From: Lucinisca nassula
Lineage: Eukaryota; Mollusca; Bivalvia; Lucinida; Lucinidae
Direction: 5' to 3'
Length of the DNA: 64,000 nucleotides
Assembly (NCBI GenBank): GCA_963580285.1
Contig: OY757026.1
Coordinates: forward strand, 61,257,396-61,321,395
Below the pieces are notes generated by a model that ran no database searches, had not been told where the DNA came from, and worked only from the letters and a program-made list of their open reading frames with translations. Positions 12,401 through 27,400 of the stretch are shown here, piece by piece (position 1 is the stretch's first letter; every line of letters starts with the position of its first letter). The position numbers were made by a program, and so were the translations under genes.

Positions 12401-15400
12401 ATTTTTCTTACCTCAAAGAATGTGTCAATATATTCAGAGACGATGTATTCTGATTTTGGCTTATTCTCACAGTATTTCACATACATGGATAATCTTCTTT
12501 CCTGGAAAAAAAAAGAAAACATCACGTTAACAAGTCTGTGTAAAGAAACACCCCTCTAAACCCCACTTTATATAGAGAAAACTGGGGTTTACAGGGGTAA
12601 ACATTATTTTTCTTATTTCTGCTCCAAGACATAGGTTGTGGGTACTCGTTAGAACCGCCTCATTGTGGCGGCTGTTCTAAGGAGCACCCAAAAACTATGT
12701 TTGGAGTATAAATAAGAAAAATATCACATATTTTCATCAGAAAAATTACCTGTTTTGAAGTATTAAAGAATGCACTATATCACACGGATGTGTTATCGTA
12801 ATATTAAGAAGTTATTTCACTTCCAATCTTAACCCTTGTCCTGATGAATATATTAATCTGCCTCACACACTACTGATTATCAGCCAATCAGATTACTTGA
12901 TGCAAATTATTGCAACAAATTCACAATCTGAATGACAAACAATGTAGATCCTGATCAGATGGCTTCTACATTGTTTGAAAGATAAGGCATATTCGGGCTC
13001 AGTAGGGGTAAATGAATGGTAGGACCAGAGAACAAGACCTTGGTATATATTGTTTTGCAGAGATGTTTGTGAAGGAACCACTAGGATTTTTCTCGTATTT
13101 GTTTTTTGAGAGAAATCAAATATTTAATACACTCAAACGAAGTGACTACTCTTGAAAAGGAGGCTCTGGGCATATAGCATATGGTGCAGACCCAGATTAA
13201 GTGGCATGGAGACATGTTTAACTCACATTGTACATGATACCCCTAAATGGTACAATTACAAACAGTAAGATCAGACACCGCATTTTGCGGCGTCTGATCT
13301 GAGCCTTCACTGTTTGCAATAAGTTCAGCCATGTTCTAATCAAATTACTAAATATTCCTACATTTCAAAATGGACTTTGCTATGGTATTATGCAAGGCAG
13401 AAGCTTCTATAGCGAAATTTCTATTCAAGACAAAATCAGTTAATACTAGGCCTCCCCGCCCATAGGGGCTTGAAGAAATATATGGGCTGCACGATGCTTC
13501 CACGCAGAGCTGAATCCGGCCCGTACACTAGTACTGGTAAATCGCTTAGAGGATCTAAGCTGTCCAGGAACCGCGGTGCGAGGCGGACCGTCAATGCTAA
13601 TAAACCCTATTGGTTTCATTGGGCGACAGGGCTTGAGATGTCATTTCATCTAAATGCCGGGTAAAAGTCCCACAAAATTGGAAGCAACGTCTCCAAAATG
13701 ACCTTTACAGTGTTGACTGGGATGTTAAACCTCAAATCAAACAAACAATACTAGGCCGAAATATAACACAACCTGACACATACCCCTAAATTTTTAAAAT
13801 GGACTTCTTTATATTGTTTGTTTGTTTGATGTGAGGTTTAATGTCCCTGTCAACAATATTTAGGTTATTTTGGAGATGTTGCTTCCAATTTTGTGGGAAT
13901 TTTACCTGACATTGAGATGAAATGCCATCTCAAGCCCTGCTGCCCAATGAAACCAATAGGGTTTATATGCATGGACGGCCCAACTCGCATGACTTTGCCT
14001 GGGCAGGCTTAGACCTCCTAAGTGGTTTACCAATACTTGTGTGTCATAGGTTTCAGCTCTGCGAGGAAGCATCAGAGCCCCCATGGGCAGGGGCCGAGGA
14101 CATCTGCATATACAAGGTGGAAGATTACATTCTGTATAAAATGGGTCAACGAATTATCATGACTCTTACGGTACAGAAATTAATACTGAATCCACCCAAA
14201 CAATGCAGACTGGTCTTGCCAATGTTTATGTCTTGATGTATTTTTGGATCAAGAATCAGTCTATCACTTGGCAACGCTTGACAACATCTTGTCTTGTATG
14301 ACTGAGCCAAATCAACAGACAATTGGTTACACCACATGAGAAAGTATCTCTTACATCAAAGACCAGTGAACCATCACGTTTATAGCCAATGAACATCCAT
14401 GTATAATTTAGCCCATTGTATGTTAGTGAACTCTTCCATTGCTACATGCTTGACAAGTCCATTTGTCATATAAGGGGTGTCAGGCCTTTTTTTCCGTTTT
14501 AATTCTATTTTTGACGAAAAAAACTGTTAGCAAATAGTGCAGGCTCTGATCAGACGCCGCGTTCTGCGGCGTCTGATCTGGGCTTGCACTGTTTGCCAAG
14601 GTAGCCCTTTAGGGGTTTCCCGCATGCAATGGGTTAAGTGAAGGTGATGATCAGGAATCTATTCAATTACCATACTCATCCCATGGAAGATGCCGATGGG
14701 AAAGAAACACCAACATAAACAGATTCATCGTAAATAAAACTTCACAAGGGGAAAGCCAAAAGGACAGTTCCTTTTTCCACAAAATGGCCAAAGGGCTATC
14801 CAAAATAAAAGGATATTAGCAGTACATGCAAAGACAAACAAAGACAAGAACATTAATAAATCACAATAGAAGCAAAATCTTGGAAAACTCAGTAATTTTT
14901 TTTTCACTGGGGGTGGAAGTGCGGGTGGGGGCTAAAATCGATTCTGTGTAATGAACAATCCTCAACCTCGGTCCTATTAGTGATCAACTCTGGCCCTGCA
15001 CTTGCCAAGGTACCCTTTTAGGGGTTTCCCACATACAATGAGTTAGCTTTCTGTTTGTTTGATTTGAGGTTTAACATCCCCATCAACACCATTTAGGTCA
15101 TTTTGGAGACGTTGCTTCCATTTTGAGGGACTTTTGTCCAACAATGAGATGAAATGACATCTCAAGCCCTGTCGCCTGATGATACCAATAGGGTTTATAA
15201 GCATGGACAGTCGGACTCGTACCCATGGCTTTTCCTGGGCTGGCTGAGATCCTCTAGGCAGTTTACCAGTACTCGTCTGCGGTCAGTTTCAGCTCTGCGT
15301 GGAAGCAACATGTAGCCCATCTATTTCTTCAAGCCCCATTTTGTGGCGGGGGCCATCTGCTATTGCTGAACCCAGCTAATACCATTCTTTTTATATAAAA

Positions 15401-18400
15401 AACAACAACAAAAAACAAACAGAATAGGTGCAGATTAGCTAGCTGATCATTTTATATTCTGCTTCTGAATCTACAGTAAAAACTGAAATGGCAATCGGTA
15501 AGGCTGACACGATTTATCGTATAATCGAAATTCCACAAAAATGATTATCATTTCTGATTTGCTTTTAATCGATTACTTGATAGGTACAATTGACTACCCA
15601 AAGTTATGCCGAAAATAGCTGGATGAGAAGCGGCGTCTCATCTGGGTCTACACTGTTTGCTCAGGCTTGTCTGTTCAAATATACATATGGTAAAGTGCAA
15701 CATAAGGTAATAGTCATGCTCAGAAGAAAGCCAGACTGGTAAAATTATGACAAAAACCTTAGCCATAACTAATCGATTATCGATCCCAATGGCAGGACTG
15801 ATAATCGATTTTCTTGCACACCAGACAAGGAAATCCGTGATTTTACCCTGGGATAGAAATTTATGTTCTGACCCTGGTGTTCTGACCCAAAATCGAATAT
15901 AATCGCGTGTTTGATAAATGCACTGGTTGATTACAACCTCATGCGCGGCGGCGTCATGCGTGACATCACTAAACATTCATGTTGTGTCATCACAAAATGG
16001 CGGACGTCGGTAACCGAAGTGACAGCAGCATTAAAAATTCGAAATAGAAATGGAAGGTATGCAAGAAAAAGAATCCAATATGGGTGTGAGGGTTGGATAG
16101 AAAAATCCATCCCTCGGGATCACTGTCCTGCATCACTCGGCAAGCCTCGTGATGCCGGACAGTGTCCCTCGGGACGGATTTTTCAATCCACCCCTCACAC
16201 CCATATAAGATTCTTAGAATCTTTTCAGCTCCGATTAGCCAGCCCTAGCAATCGGGGAGGAGTGTAGCACATTGAAATATTCAACATGACGACGGTTAAT
16301 CAACAACCAAAGCAAGAAAATGTTATACTTTTCTTCAGGAGATGTTTTTCTTTCAGTCAAACTATCTACCAGAAACATTAAAATAATGATTGATCAAACT
16401 TAATAAACTCACACTGTTTTTCTTAAAATAATTAACTGTTAAAATTTGATCTGGTTTATGTCAGTAACAGATATTTTGTTTATTTCAATTATAGACAGAT
16501 ATTTTTTTAATTTCACCATCGCCAGAGCTCTTCAGAAGAAATCCTATCTAAAGTCCCTGAATGAATTGACTAACACATTGGACATCACGAAAACACGCCT
16601 ATATAGTTTGGACCCCCTTGAACCCCACTTTTATATAGTAAAACTGGGGTTTCTGGGGGTATACCTTATTTTTCTTATTTCTGCTCTAGAATATATATTT
16701 TGAGCAGAAATAAGAAAAATATCACAATTTTTCATCATAAAATTTTCATTTTTTTGGCGATAAAGGTGGCAATATATTTGTATAGGCATGTTTGCGTAAT
16801 GAAAAGGAGATCAGTCATTAATCCTTAAATGACAAATAAAACCACCTAATGGCTCAGAACAGTTCCAGTTTCAAATAGAGGCATGTCAGGTTTGTTTTAT
16901 TTATGATATGTAGAGGATCTTACACAAGTGGTCATTTCATATGATATTTATGAAACAAGCCTTTGGCAAGTTTCATAAATATCGTATGAAACTAGAGCTG
17001 TCAGTGAAACTGACTAGGGCCCCGGCAGCGCTATCAGAGGAGTAGGAAAATTTGTGGACGGACAGACAGACAGACGGATGGACAGAGTGATTACTATAGG
17101 GCACCCACACTTTCAGTGCAGGGCCCTAACAAGTGTAAGATTCATATGACCACTTTAAAATGGATTTTATCACCTTTAAACAAGACAATTTTTTCAGGAA
17201 AAAAAAATTGCAGGGTTGACATGGATGTCGTCATGACATTACTTAATCCCTCCAAAGTGATAATACATGTGTGGTCAAACGATATTTATGACATGACGTT
17301 ATCCACTGCATATCACTGACATCATGTGATAAATATTTTTAAAGGATACATCTGGCATATTTCTGTCATTTGTACCATGGAAATAATTTTCAAAACTTTC
17401 AGTTTTCTTTCCTGTTACTTAAACCATCTGAAATGGGTTCTTCTCTAAAAGGAAAGACTATGCAACTCTGGAGCAACACTGATGCCATAGGTAGTGGAGG
17501 AAAGACTTTGCCTCTCAGGAGCAACACTGATGGTGTGGGTAATGAAGGAAAGGATTTGCTTCTCTGGAGCAACATTGATGCCCTAGGTAGTGAAGGAAAG
17601 GATTTGCTTCTCTGGAGCAACATTGATCCCTAGGTAGTGGTGGAAAGAAACTGCTCCGCCAGAGCAACATTAATGCCATGGGCAGGGGAGGAAAGAACTT
17701 GCTTCTCTGGAGCAACACAGATGGCATCGCATGGGTAGTGGAGAAAAAAATTTGCTTCTCGAGAGCAACACTGCTGCTGTAGGTAGTGGAGGTAAGAATT
17801 TGCTTCTCTGAAGCAGCACTGGTGCCATAGGTAGTGGAGAAAAAAAATTGCTTCTCTGGAGCAACACTAATGTTGTAGGTAGTGGAGGTAAGAATTTGCT
17901 TCTCTCGAGCAACACTGATGCTGTAGGAAGTGGAGGAAAGAATTTGCTTCTCTGGAGCAGCACTGGTGCCATAGGTAGTAAAGTAATGAATTTGCTTCTT
18001 TTGAGCTATACTGATGCCGTAGGTAGTGCAGGAAAGAATTTGCTTCTCTGGAGCAACACTGATGGTGTAGGTAGTGAAGGGAAGAATTTGCTTCTCTGGA
18101 GCAACACTGATGCCATAGGTAGTGGAGGAAAAAATTTGCTTCTTTTGAGCAACACTGATGGTGTAGGTAGTGGAGAAATGAATCTGCTCATCTGGGGCTA
18201 CACTGATGGTGTAGGTAGTGAAGGAAATAATTTGCTTCTTTTGAGCAACACTGATGGCATACGTAGTGGAGTAAAGAATTTGCTTCTTTTGAGCAACACT
18301 GATGTCGTAGGTAGTGGAGGAAAAAATTTGCTTCTTTTGCGCAACACTAATGCCGTAGGTAGTGCAGGAAAGAATTTGCTTCTTTTGAGCAGCACCAATG

Positions 18401-21400
18401 CAGTAGGTAGTGGAGGAAATAATTTTGCTACTCCGAAGAAGGTAGTGGAGGAAAGAATTTGCTTCTCTTGAGCAACACTGATGCTGTAGGTAGTGGAGGA
18501 AAGAATTTGCTTCTCTGGAGCAGCACCAATGCAGTAGGTAGTGGAGGAAAGAATTTGCTTCTCTGGAGCAACACTGAGGCCATTGGTAGTGAAGGAAAGA
18601 ATTTGCTTCTTTTGAGCTTCAATGATGCCATAGGTAGTGTTGGAAAGAATTTGTTTCTTCTGAGCAGCACTGATGCCTTAGGTAGTGGAGGAAAGAATTT
18701 GCTTCTCTGGAGCAACACTGATGCCATCGGTAGTGAAGTAATGAATATGCTTTTTTTAGCAGCACTGATGCTGTAGGTAGTGGAGAAATGAATCTGCTCT
18801 TCTGGAGCTACACTGATGCCGTAGGTAATGGGGGAAATAATATGCTTTTTTGAGCAACACTGATGCCATAGGTAGTGGAGGAAAGAATTTGCTTCTCTGG
18901 AGCAACACTGATGCCGTAGGTAGTGAAGGAAAGAATTTGTATCTTTTGAGCTACACTGATGCCGTAGGTAGTGGAGGAAAGAATTTGCTTCTCTGGAGCA
19001 ACACTGACGGTGTAGGTAGTGAAGGAAAGAATTTGCTTCTCTGGAGCAACACTGATGGCGTAGGTAGTGGAGGAAAGAATTTGCTTCTTTTGAGCAACAC
19101 TGATGGCGTAGGTAGTGAAGGAAAGAATTTGCTTCTTTTGAGCAACACTGATGGTGTAGGTAGTGAAGGAAAGAATTTGCTTCTCTGGAGCAACACTGAT
19201 GGTGTAGGTAGTGAAGGAAAGAATTTGCTTCTCTGGAGCAACACTGATGCCATAGGTAGTAAAGGAAAGAATTTGCTAAATTCTTTTGAGCAACACTGAT
19301 AGCGTAGGTAGTGAAGGAAAGAATTTGCTTCTTTTGAGCAGCACCGATGTGGTAGGTAGTGAAGGAAAGAATTTGCTTCTTTTGAGCAGCACCGATGTGG
19401 TAGGTAGTGAAGGAAAGAATTTGCTTCTTTTGAGCAACACTGCCGGCGTAGGTAGTGGAGGAAAGAATTTGCTTCTTTTGAGCAACACTGCCGGCGTAGG
19501 TAGTGGAGGAAAGAATTTGCTTCTCTGGAGCAACACTGATGCCATAGGTAGTAAAGGAAAGAATTTGCTTCTTTTGAGCAACACTGATAGCGTAGGTAGT
19601 GAAGGAAAGAATTTGCTTCTTTTGAGCAGCACCGATGTGGTAGGTAGTGAAGGAAAGAATTTGCTTCTTTTGAGCAACACTGATGCCGTAGGTAGTGCAG
19701 GAAAGAATTTGCTTCTCTGGGGCAACACTGATGCCATAGGTAGTAGAGAAAAGAATTTACTTCTCTGAAGCAAATACTCTGAAGCAATACTGATGCCATG
19801 CGTAGTGTAGGAAAGAATTTGCCATAGGTAGAGGAAGAAAGAATTGACCTCTCTTGTGCAAGACAGTGCGTAGAGGAGGAGTGAGTGAGTGAGTGAGTGT
19901 TTCAGTTTTACGTCCCACCAACAGCTAAGGTCATACGGAGACGGGACCTCGGTTTAAAGACTCATCCGAAAGTCTGGAGAAGCCCGCGTAGAGGAGGAAT
20001 GAACCTGCCAATCTTGACCAACACTGATGCTGTGGGTAGTGAAGGAAAAAAAACTTGGTCTTCTGGAACAACACTGATGACATGGGTATACTGCAACAAC
20101 ACTTCCCATACTTTTGTGCAGCCAAGCTAAATCCTCTAGTATGCATGGGCAAGGGTTCAAACCTATGACCTTGATTTGAAGTCTGACTACAGATTCCACA
20201 ACTACCCTTCTTGTATCAGTAGAAGAGTAAGCATGTGGCCTTTTCATCATGAAAACACACCTTTATAATTTTGACCCTTTAAACCCCACTTTCATACAGT
20301 AAAACAGGGTTTAAAGGGGTATACATTATGTTTCTTATTTTTGCTTAAAACATATATTGTGGGTACTAGTTAGAACTGCCTCAGTGAGGCAGTTCCAAGG
20401 AGTACCCGCAATCTATGTTTTGAGAAGAAATATGAAAAATATCATATCAGATCATTTATTTTTTTTTGTTGGTAAAATTTTCAATATATTTGAATAGGCA
20501 AGTTTTCATAATGAAAATCTGAAGCTACACCTGGTGTGCACCTTTAATTTCAAATAGGTTTCAATAAATTTAGACTTAATGTGAGATAATGGAGTGAAAT
20601 TGAAACAAATCTCTTAACTGCTAAGAAACAATTTGTTAGAGATAAAACAGGTGCTGAAAACATCTAACATGCTTTTTTGTTGTTTGACATTTCAAACGAA
20701 AATGGATGATATTTTTACCTGTTTTTCTCTATATTCTAAAATTTAGGGGTGTCAGGTTGTGTTTTCCTCAAACTTATTTGGAAACTGGCTGAAAGTTTTG
20801 CAAACAATGTAGGCCCTGATCAGATGCTGCATTTGGCGGCATCTGATCTGGGCCTGCACTGTTTGCCAACTACCCGTTTTGGGGTTTCCGATACAAAATG
20901 GGTTATACTCGTAGGCTGGAATCTATGATTGTGGTTTTTCCCGGGCATCTATTTCTATAATTTTTTGTTAAGGTGGTGATATTGCCCGAGTACACTACTC
21001 TAATGTTCTCCAATGATGTTGTCCTGAATTCACACCCCCAACCCACTATTATATAGCAGAAGTCCATTTCAAAACCTACAAATGAAATTGGGGAAATGAA
21101 CTGAATAAACCCAAAACTCTTTATAACAGTGTTCATTATGACACGGTTTTGGATATAACATTGTTTAGAGACATATCCCAAAAATGAATGTGTAGAATAT
21201 ATGGAAAAATGACCATTTTTCTTATTAATCTACACACAAAAATGTATATATTATATGGAAAAATGACCATAAATGGAAAAATGACCATTTATGATCATTT
21301 TTCTATATATCTACTTTTTCTATATAATCTACACAGTTTTGTTTTAAGTAATAATACTCAACCTTATTTATAGAGGGCAACACATTTAGTACCATGTGGT

Positions 21401-24400
21401 CCTCTTTTCCTGGGTAGGAACCAGTACTAAGCAATGTAGATAAAGTTTCTTGCTCAAGGAAACAACAAGTCACACTTGCGGGGGTGGAACTGGATACCTC
21501 TTGATCTCAAATCCGATGGTTTACCACTGCACCACAGCTTGGAATGTTGTTGCTTTTTTGTTGTTTTGTTTGTTGTTTTTTTTACTGCCCTTTCAAGATT
21601 ATTTCACCTATTTCAAGCCAATCATAATCAGAGGTTGGTGAAACCCAGAATACTGGGAGAAAAACCACCCGACCTTACATGTTTTGTTTGGATATAATAG
21701 GGTTGTGTTATTAACCCATTGCATGTGGGAACCCCCCCCCCCTAAAGGGGTACCCTGGCAGACAGTGCAAGCCCAGATCAGTATAGGGGTACCATGGCAA
21801 ACAGTGCAGGCCCAGATCAGACGCCACAGAATGTGGCGTCTGATCAGGGCCTGCACTATTTGCTAACAGAATTATCCGTCAAATATAGAATAAAAATGAA
21901 AATATAGGTCTGACACCCCTTATATGACAATTGGACTTGTCCAACATGTAGCAATGGAAGAGTCCACTAGTATACAATGGGTTTGTTTGATTTGAGATTT
22001 AACGTCCCTGTCAACACTGTAAAGGTCATTTTGGAGACGTTGCTTCCAATTTTGTGGGACTTTTACCCGACATTGAGATGAACTGACATCTCAAGCCCTG
22101 TTGCCCAATGAAACCAGCAGGTTTATAAGCATGGACGGGCCGACGCGCACCGCTTTGCCTGGGCAGGCTTAGATCCTCTTAGCGGTTAACCAGTACTCGT
22201 GTGCGGGTCGGTTTCATCTCTGCGTGGAAGCATCATGCAGCCCATATATTTCTTCAAGCCCCTATGGGCGGGGGCCAATACAATGGGTTAACATGGTATA
22301 AAGAAGTAGTGGTGTATACTGCAACAACTGGTATTGCATGTTGTAAATGAGATGCAATAAATTCTGACTTGAAGACAAGATAATGGAGTAGAATTGAAAC
22401 AAATTACTTTATTTCTAAGAATCAATTTGTCAGACAAGAAACAGGTACATCAGAAAAAAAATTGCCACAGGTGCTGTTTTGATTTTGAAATAGATGTTAA
22501 CTTTCTTGCTTTAATGGATTATACTTGAAAGATAAGGAATATGTCAAAAGAGAAGAAAGAAAGAGAGAAATTTATCAGAGCCTCAGTGAAAATAGGCCCC
22601 AAAGTACCCCAAACAAGTTGTTCTTTTTATAAAACAAAATGATTCGCTAAAGAAAACAGAGCCTTTATTTCACACACACAAACACATTGTTAAACCCCAT
22701 ACACATGGTTGAGTGCCAGAAGGAGCAGGAGTAAATGTTCAATGTGTCATTAATACATGGCTGTACAAATACATTGTAACCTTTATCGCCGAAAATAATG
22801 AAGGTTTTTAGATGAAAAATTGTGATATTTTTCTTATTTCTGCTCAAAATATAGATTGTGGGTACTCTTTAGATTAGAACCGCCTCATCAAGGCGGTTCT
22901 AACGAGTACCCGCAATCTATATTTTAGAGCAGAAATAAGACTAGAAATGTGTCCATAGGACACGGATGCCCCCGCCTGAAAAATTGTCTATGTTCGTATT
23001 CATCCATTGAAAGTTACTGACGGTGTTTAAGTTTTGGACCCTTTTTTCACATTTGACCTCTAAGTATGACCTTGACCTTGGAGGTAGGACCTGGGCTTTG
23101 CATGTGACACATCATCTCATGATGGTTAACATTTCTACAAAGTAATTTCAGAATCCATTCAGAAATAAGAAAGTTATTGACTGCGTTTAAGTTTCGAACC
23201 CTTTTTTTGGCCTTTGAGCTCTAAATAATTATGACCTTGACCTTGGCGGTACGGACCTGGGTTTCGCATGTGACACATCGTCTCATGATGGTTAACATTT
23301 CTGCTGAGTAATTTTAAAATCTATCAAGAAATAAGGAAGTTATTGACCGCGTGTAAGTTTCGGACACACGGACTTACAAACGGACGGACGGACAGACAGG
23401 GGCAATGCTATATGCCCTTTCCACCATTCTTCGAATGGCAGGGGCATAAAAAATAAGGTTTACCCCTGTAAACCCAAGTTTTACTATATAAAAGTGGGGT
23501 TCAAGGGGGTCAGATTTATATAGGCGTGTTTAGGTGATGCAAATTCAATAGACGGAAAATTATGAGCCAGCTATAAACATTATACCATTGAGTTAATTGG
23601 AGTCTATTTAATCTAAACCCGCAGCAAGGCCATTGTTGTGTTGTGTATGCTTTAACAGGTCAATCTTGAAGACATCACATGAAAACACATCTATATAATT
23701 CTGACCCCCTTGAACCACTCTTTTATTTCGTAAAACTGGGATTTACAGGGGAAAACCTTATTTTTGCTTATTTCTGCTTTAAATATTGATAATGGGTACG
23801 CGTTAATGAGGCGGTTCAAACGAGTGCCTACAATCTATATTTTAGTGCAGAAATAAGAAAAATATCAATTTTTCTCATTTCTGCTCTTAAATATTGATAA
23901 TCAGTACTCAATAGAACAGCCTCAATGAGGCAGTTCTAACGAGTACCCACAATCTATATATTAGTGCTGAAATAAGAAAAATATCACAATTTTAATCTGA
24001 AAATTTTCATTTTTTCGTTGGAAAATTTTCCAATGTATTTGAAAAGATGCGTTTTTGTGATAAACTGTAGAATATTCTAGAGCCGAGGGCAATCTAATTT
24101 TTTTTACATAAGTTTTTCAGCAAAAATAAGGCTTGACATTTCATGATTTATAATCCATTGTATGCGGGGAAACCCCTAAAGGGGTACCTTGCCAAACAGT
24201 GCAGGCTCAGATCAGACGCCGCAGAATGCGGCATCTGATCAGCAATATTGCACTATTTGCTAACAGACTTTTCCATAAAACATAGAATAACAATGAAAAT
24301 ACAGGCCTGACGCCCCTTATATAACAAATGGCCTTGTACGCCCCCGCCCATCGGGGCTTGAAGAAATAGATGGGCTGCATGATGCTTCCACGCAGAGCTG

Positions 24401-27400
24401 AAACAGAGACGCACATGAGTACTGGTAAACCGCTAAGAGGATCAAAGCTTGCCCAGGCAAAGCGGTGCGAGTCGGCCTGTCCATGTTAATAAACCCTATT
24501 GGTTCGTTGGGCGGCAGGGCTTGAGAAATTGGAAGCAACGTCTCCAAAATGACCTTTACAGTGTTGACGGGGACGTTAAACCTCAAATCAAACAAACAAA
24601 CATAATAGCAATTGAAGAGTCCACTAGTATACAATGGGTTAACCCTTACGATGCTGAACCCAGAAATGTCCTTTTTTGAAAACAGTATAGATCCAGATCA
24701 GCTTGCTTCTCAGGAAAACAGTATAGACTGTTTTCCATCTTTTTTCTGAATCAATGGTTAAAACTGAAATCATGCAACACTAATGGGTGAAAATCCGAGA
24801 AGGAGTGTAATGCATTAACCCTTTCCATGCTGCACCCGGATGTATCCTTTTTTGAAAGCAGTATAGATCCTGATCAGCTGGCTTCTCTGAAGCCAGCTGA
24901 TCAGGATCTATACTGTTTTCCATCCTGCTTCTGATCCATATCATGCAACAAAACTGGCTGAAAATTGGGGAGGAATGTAGTAAATTGAAATATTCCGATG
25001 ACAAGGGTTAAGATGGGATAATTATATACTTACATATCTAGTAAAAAGACTAGCAATTCGGTCTGCATCATCTATACTCTTCTCGAGCTCTTCCTTGAAT
25101 GTTCTGAAATAATTTAAACAATACTTATGGAACCTGGGAAGGGACATGAACTTTTTTTTTTTATTATAAGTTGTGCACACAAGATATTATCTTGTTCGCA
25201 CAAGATTTTATCTTATGCCCACAATGTGGGCAACACAATATCTTGTTCGCACAAGATATTAAGTTGTGCTAACAAGATATTATCTTGTCCGCACAACATA
25301 GATCTTGTGAGGACAAGATAATATCTTGTGTGCACAAGATAATATCTTGTTCTCACAACTTTACAAGATCTATGCTGTGCAAACAAGATAATATGTTGTG
25401 CGAACAAGATAATATCTTGTGTGCACAAGATATTAAGTTGTGCAAACAAGATATTATATTGTGCGCACAAGATTATATGTTGTCCACAAAAGATAAATTA
25501 TGTTGTCTGCACAAGATAAATTATGTTGTCCGCACAAGATATTATCTTGTGCACACAAGACAATATCTTCTTCGCACAACATATTTAAAAAAAAATTATG
25601 TCCCTTCCCGGGTTCCGTAGGTACTGGTTATGTCTCACAATGATATCTGTGCATTTGTCAACAGCTTTTTAAGGTAACCAGGTGCTATAAGAACATACGG
25701 CTACCCCTAGCACATGTCCAGGATTAGTTTTCCCACTTTCTAAAAAGGCTTTCAGGGCCAATGCATCACTCTAGCCTCGGGCAAGGTGTAATAAAAGTGA
25801 AAGTGGGTTTTGTTTGTTTGATTTCAGGTTTAATGTCATTTTGGGGACGTTGCTTCCAATTTTCTGGGACTTTTACTCAACAATGAGATGAAATGAAATC
25901 TCAAGCCCTGTTGCCCAATGAAACCTAAACCTATAGAGTTTATAAGCATGGACAGTCTGACTCTCACCGCTTTGCCTGGGCAATCTTAGGTCCTCTAAGC
26001 GGTTTACCAATACTCGTGTGCGGTCAGATTCAGCTCTGCGTGGAAGCATCATGCAGCCCATCTATTTCTTCAAGCCCCGATGGGTGGGGGCATTTGCAGG
26101 TACTGGTTATGTCACACAATGATATCTGTTAGAAGAGTTCAATATGAAAATTTGTAGATGTCAAGAAGGTAGCTGATCCTTTTCAGCATTTGTACCATAA
26201 AAATCCTAAACACTGACACTTTGAGGACTTGCTGAAATTCTCCTAATTTGGTTCATGATCGCACAATGAGTCCAAAAGATGCAGACAGAATGTCAAACAG
26301 TGCAGACCTAGATCAGACTGCTCCAGGAGCAGTCTGATCTGGGCCTGCACTGTTTGCTTAGGCTATCTGTCCCAATACTTAAGATCATTGCGGTAAATGG
26401 CAATCCATGTAATGTCTTTGATTTTTTTTTTTGTTGCTTACATTTGAGTTTTGTAAATCTTTTAGTTATTGATCTGATTGTAATAAGGATTTCATATTTA
26501 ATAATAATATTATTATTATCATTACTACTACTTCCATATTTACCCTAAATAGTAGGGCACCTCAACTCTATTTGAACAAAGTGCATATTTACTACCTGAA
26601 GTTGTGTCTAAAAATAGCTGGAATACATTATATTAAGTAATTTGATTGGTGGGTGGTCAGAAATGGATGATTCCAACTGAAATTTATTCAGCAGGATAAG
26701 GGTTACAGAACCAATGAAACAAATTGTTTTAAAGCCTTGGCAATTTTTATAATATGACGTAGAGTGTCATATTTTTGTATTTTGCATCATACATAACATA
26801 GCCCAAAATATAGAGAACCATATTTGAAGTATGTATGCCGGACCTGATGGACAAAACCACAACCTTGATGCGTATCAGAAAACCACAACCTTGATGCGTA
26901 TCAGAAAACCACAACCTTGATGCGTATCAGAAAACCACAACCTTGATGCGTATCAGAAAACCACAACCTTGATGCGTATCAGAAAACCACAACCTTGATG
27001 CGTATCAGAAAACCACAACCTTGATGCGTATCAGACTGAACCATCAAGGCCGGCTTAGGAAAACAGAATGTTTTACTTACTCATTATGCCAATCAAAAAT
27101 CTGATGTATATTTCCAAACACTATTTTACATTTCTCTTTCATCTCATCAGATAAACTCTGTTCACTCAAATATGCCATATAACCCTGAAAAAAGACAAGA
27201 AAAAGTACAGTTACTGCAGTTTAACAAATAAAATGCCAATCACGACAAGTGTCATCTGCTTTGTCATCTGCGAGTTACTTTAAAAGTCACTGTTACAGTG
27301 TGGACCCTGATCAGACTGCTTAACGAGCTCGTTTGTGTCAAATTGTTAACTGTTCTAATACAAGTACAATATGTAAAATTTCTGTATTTTTGCTGAAAAA

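Noticed and set aside
14345..14405. Minus-strand peptide [15 protein letters not shown] before a GTAAGA donor
   Set aside because: It would insert into the middle of the DH domain between exons that already join in phase, and its upstream side is cut by a MITE. Perhaps a stray gene fragment.
17848..18471. 207-residue open frame on the plus strand
   Set aside because: Same minisatellite; the frame shifts repeatedly along the array.
18951..19799. 282-residue open frame on the minus strand
   Set aside because: It is the 48-bp minisatellite read in one frame; both strands are open because 48 is a multiple of three, and it has no splice or homology support.
25160..25590. CRISPR-like regular repeats
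   Set aside because: Repeats are self-complementary and abutting, with no unique spacers, in a eukaryotic intron.
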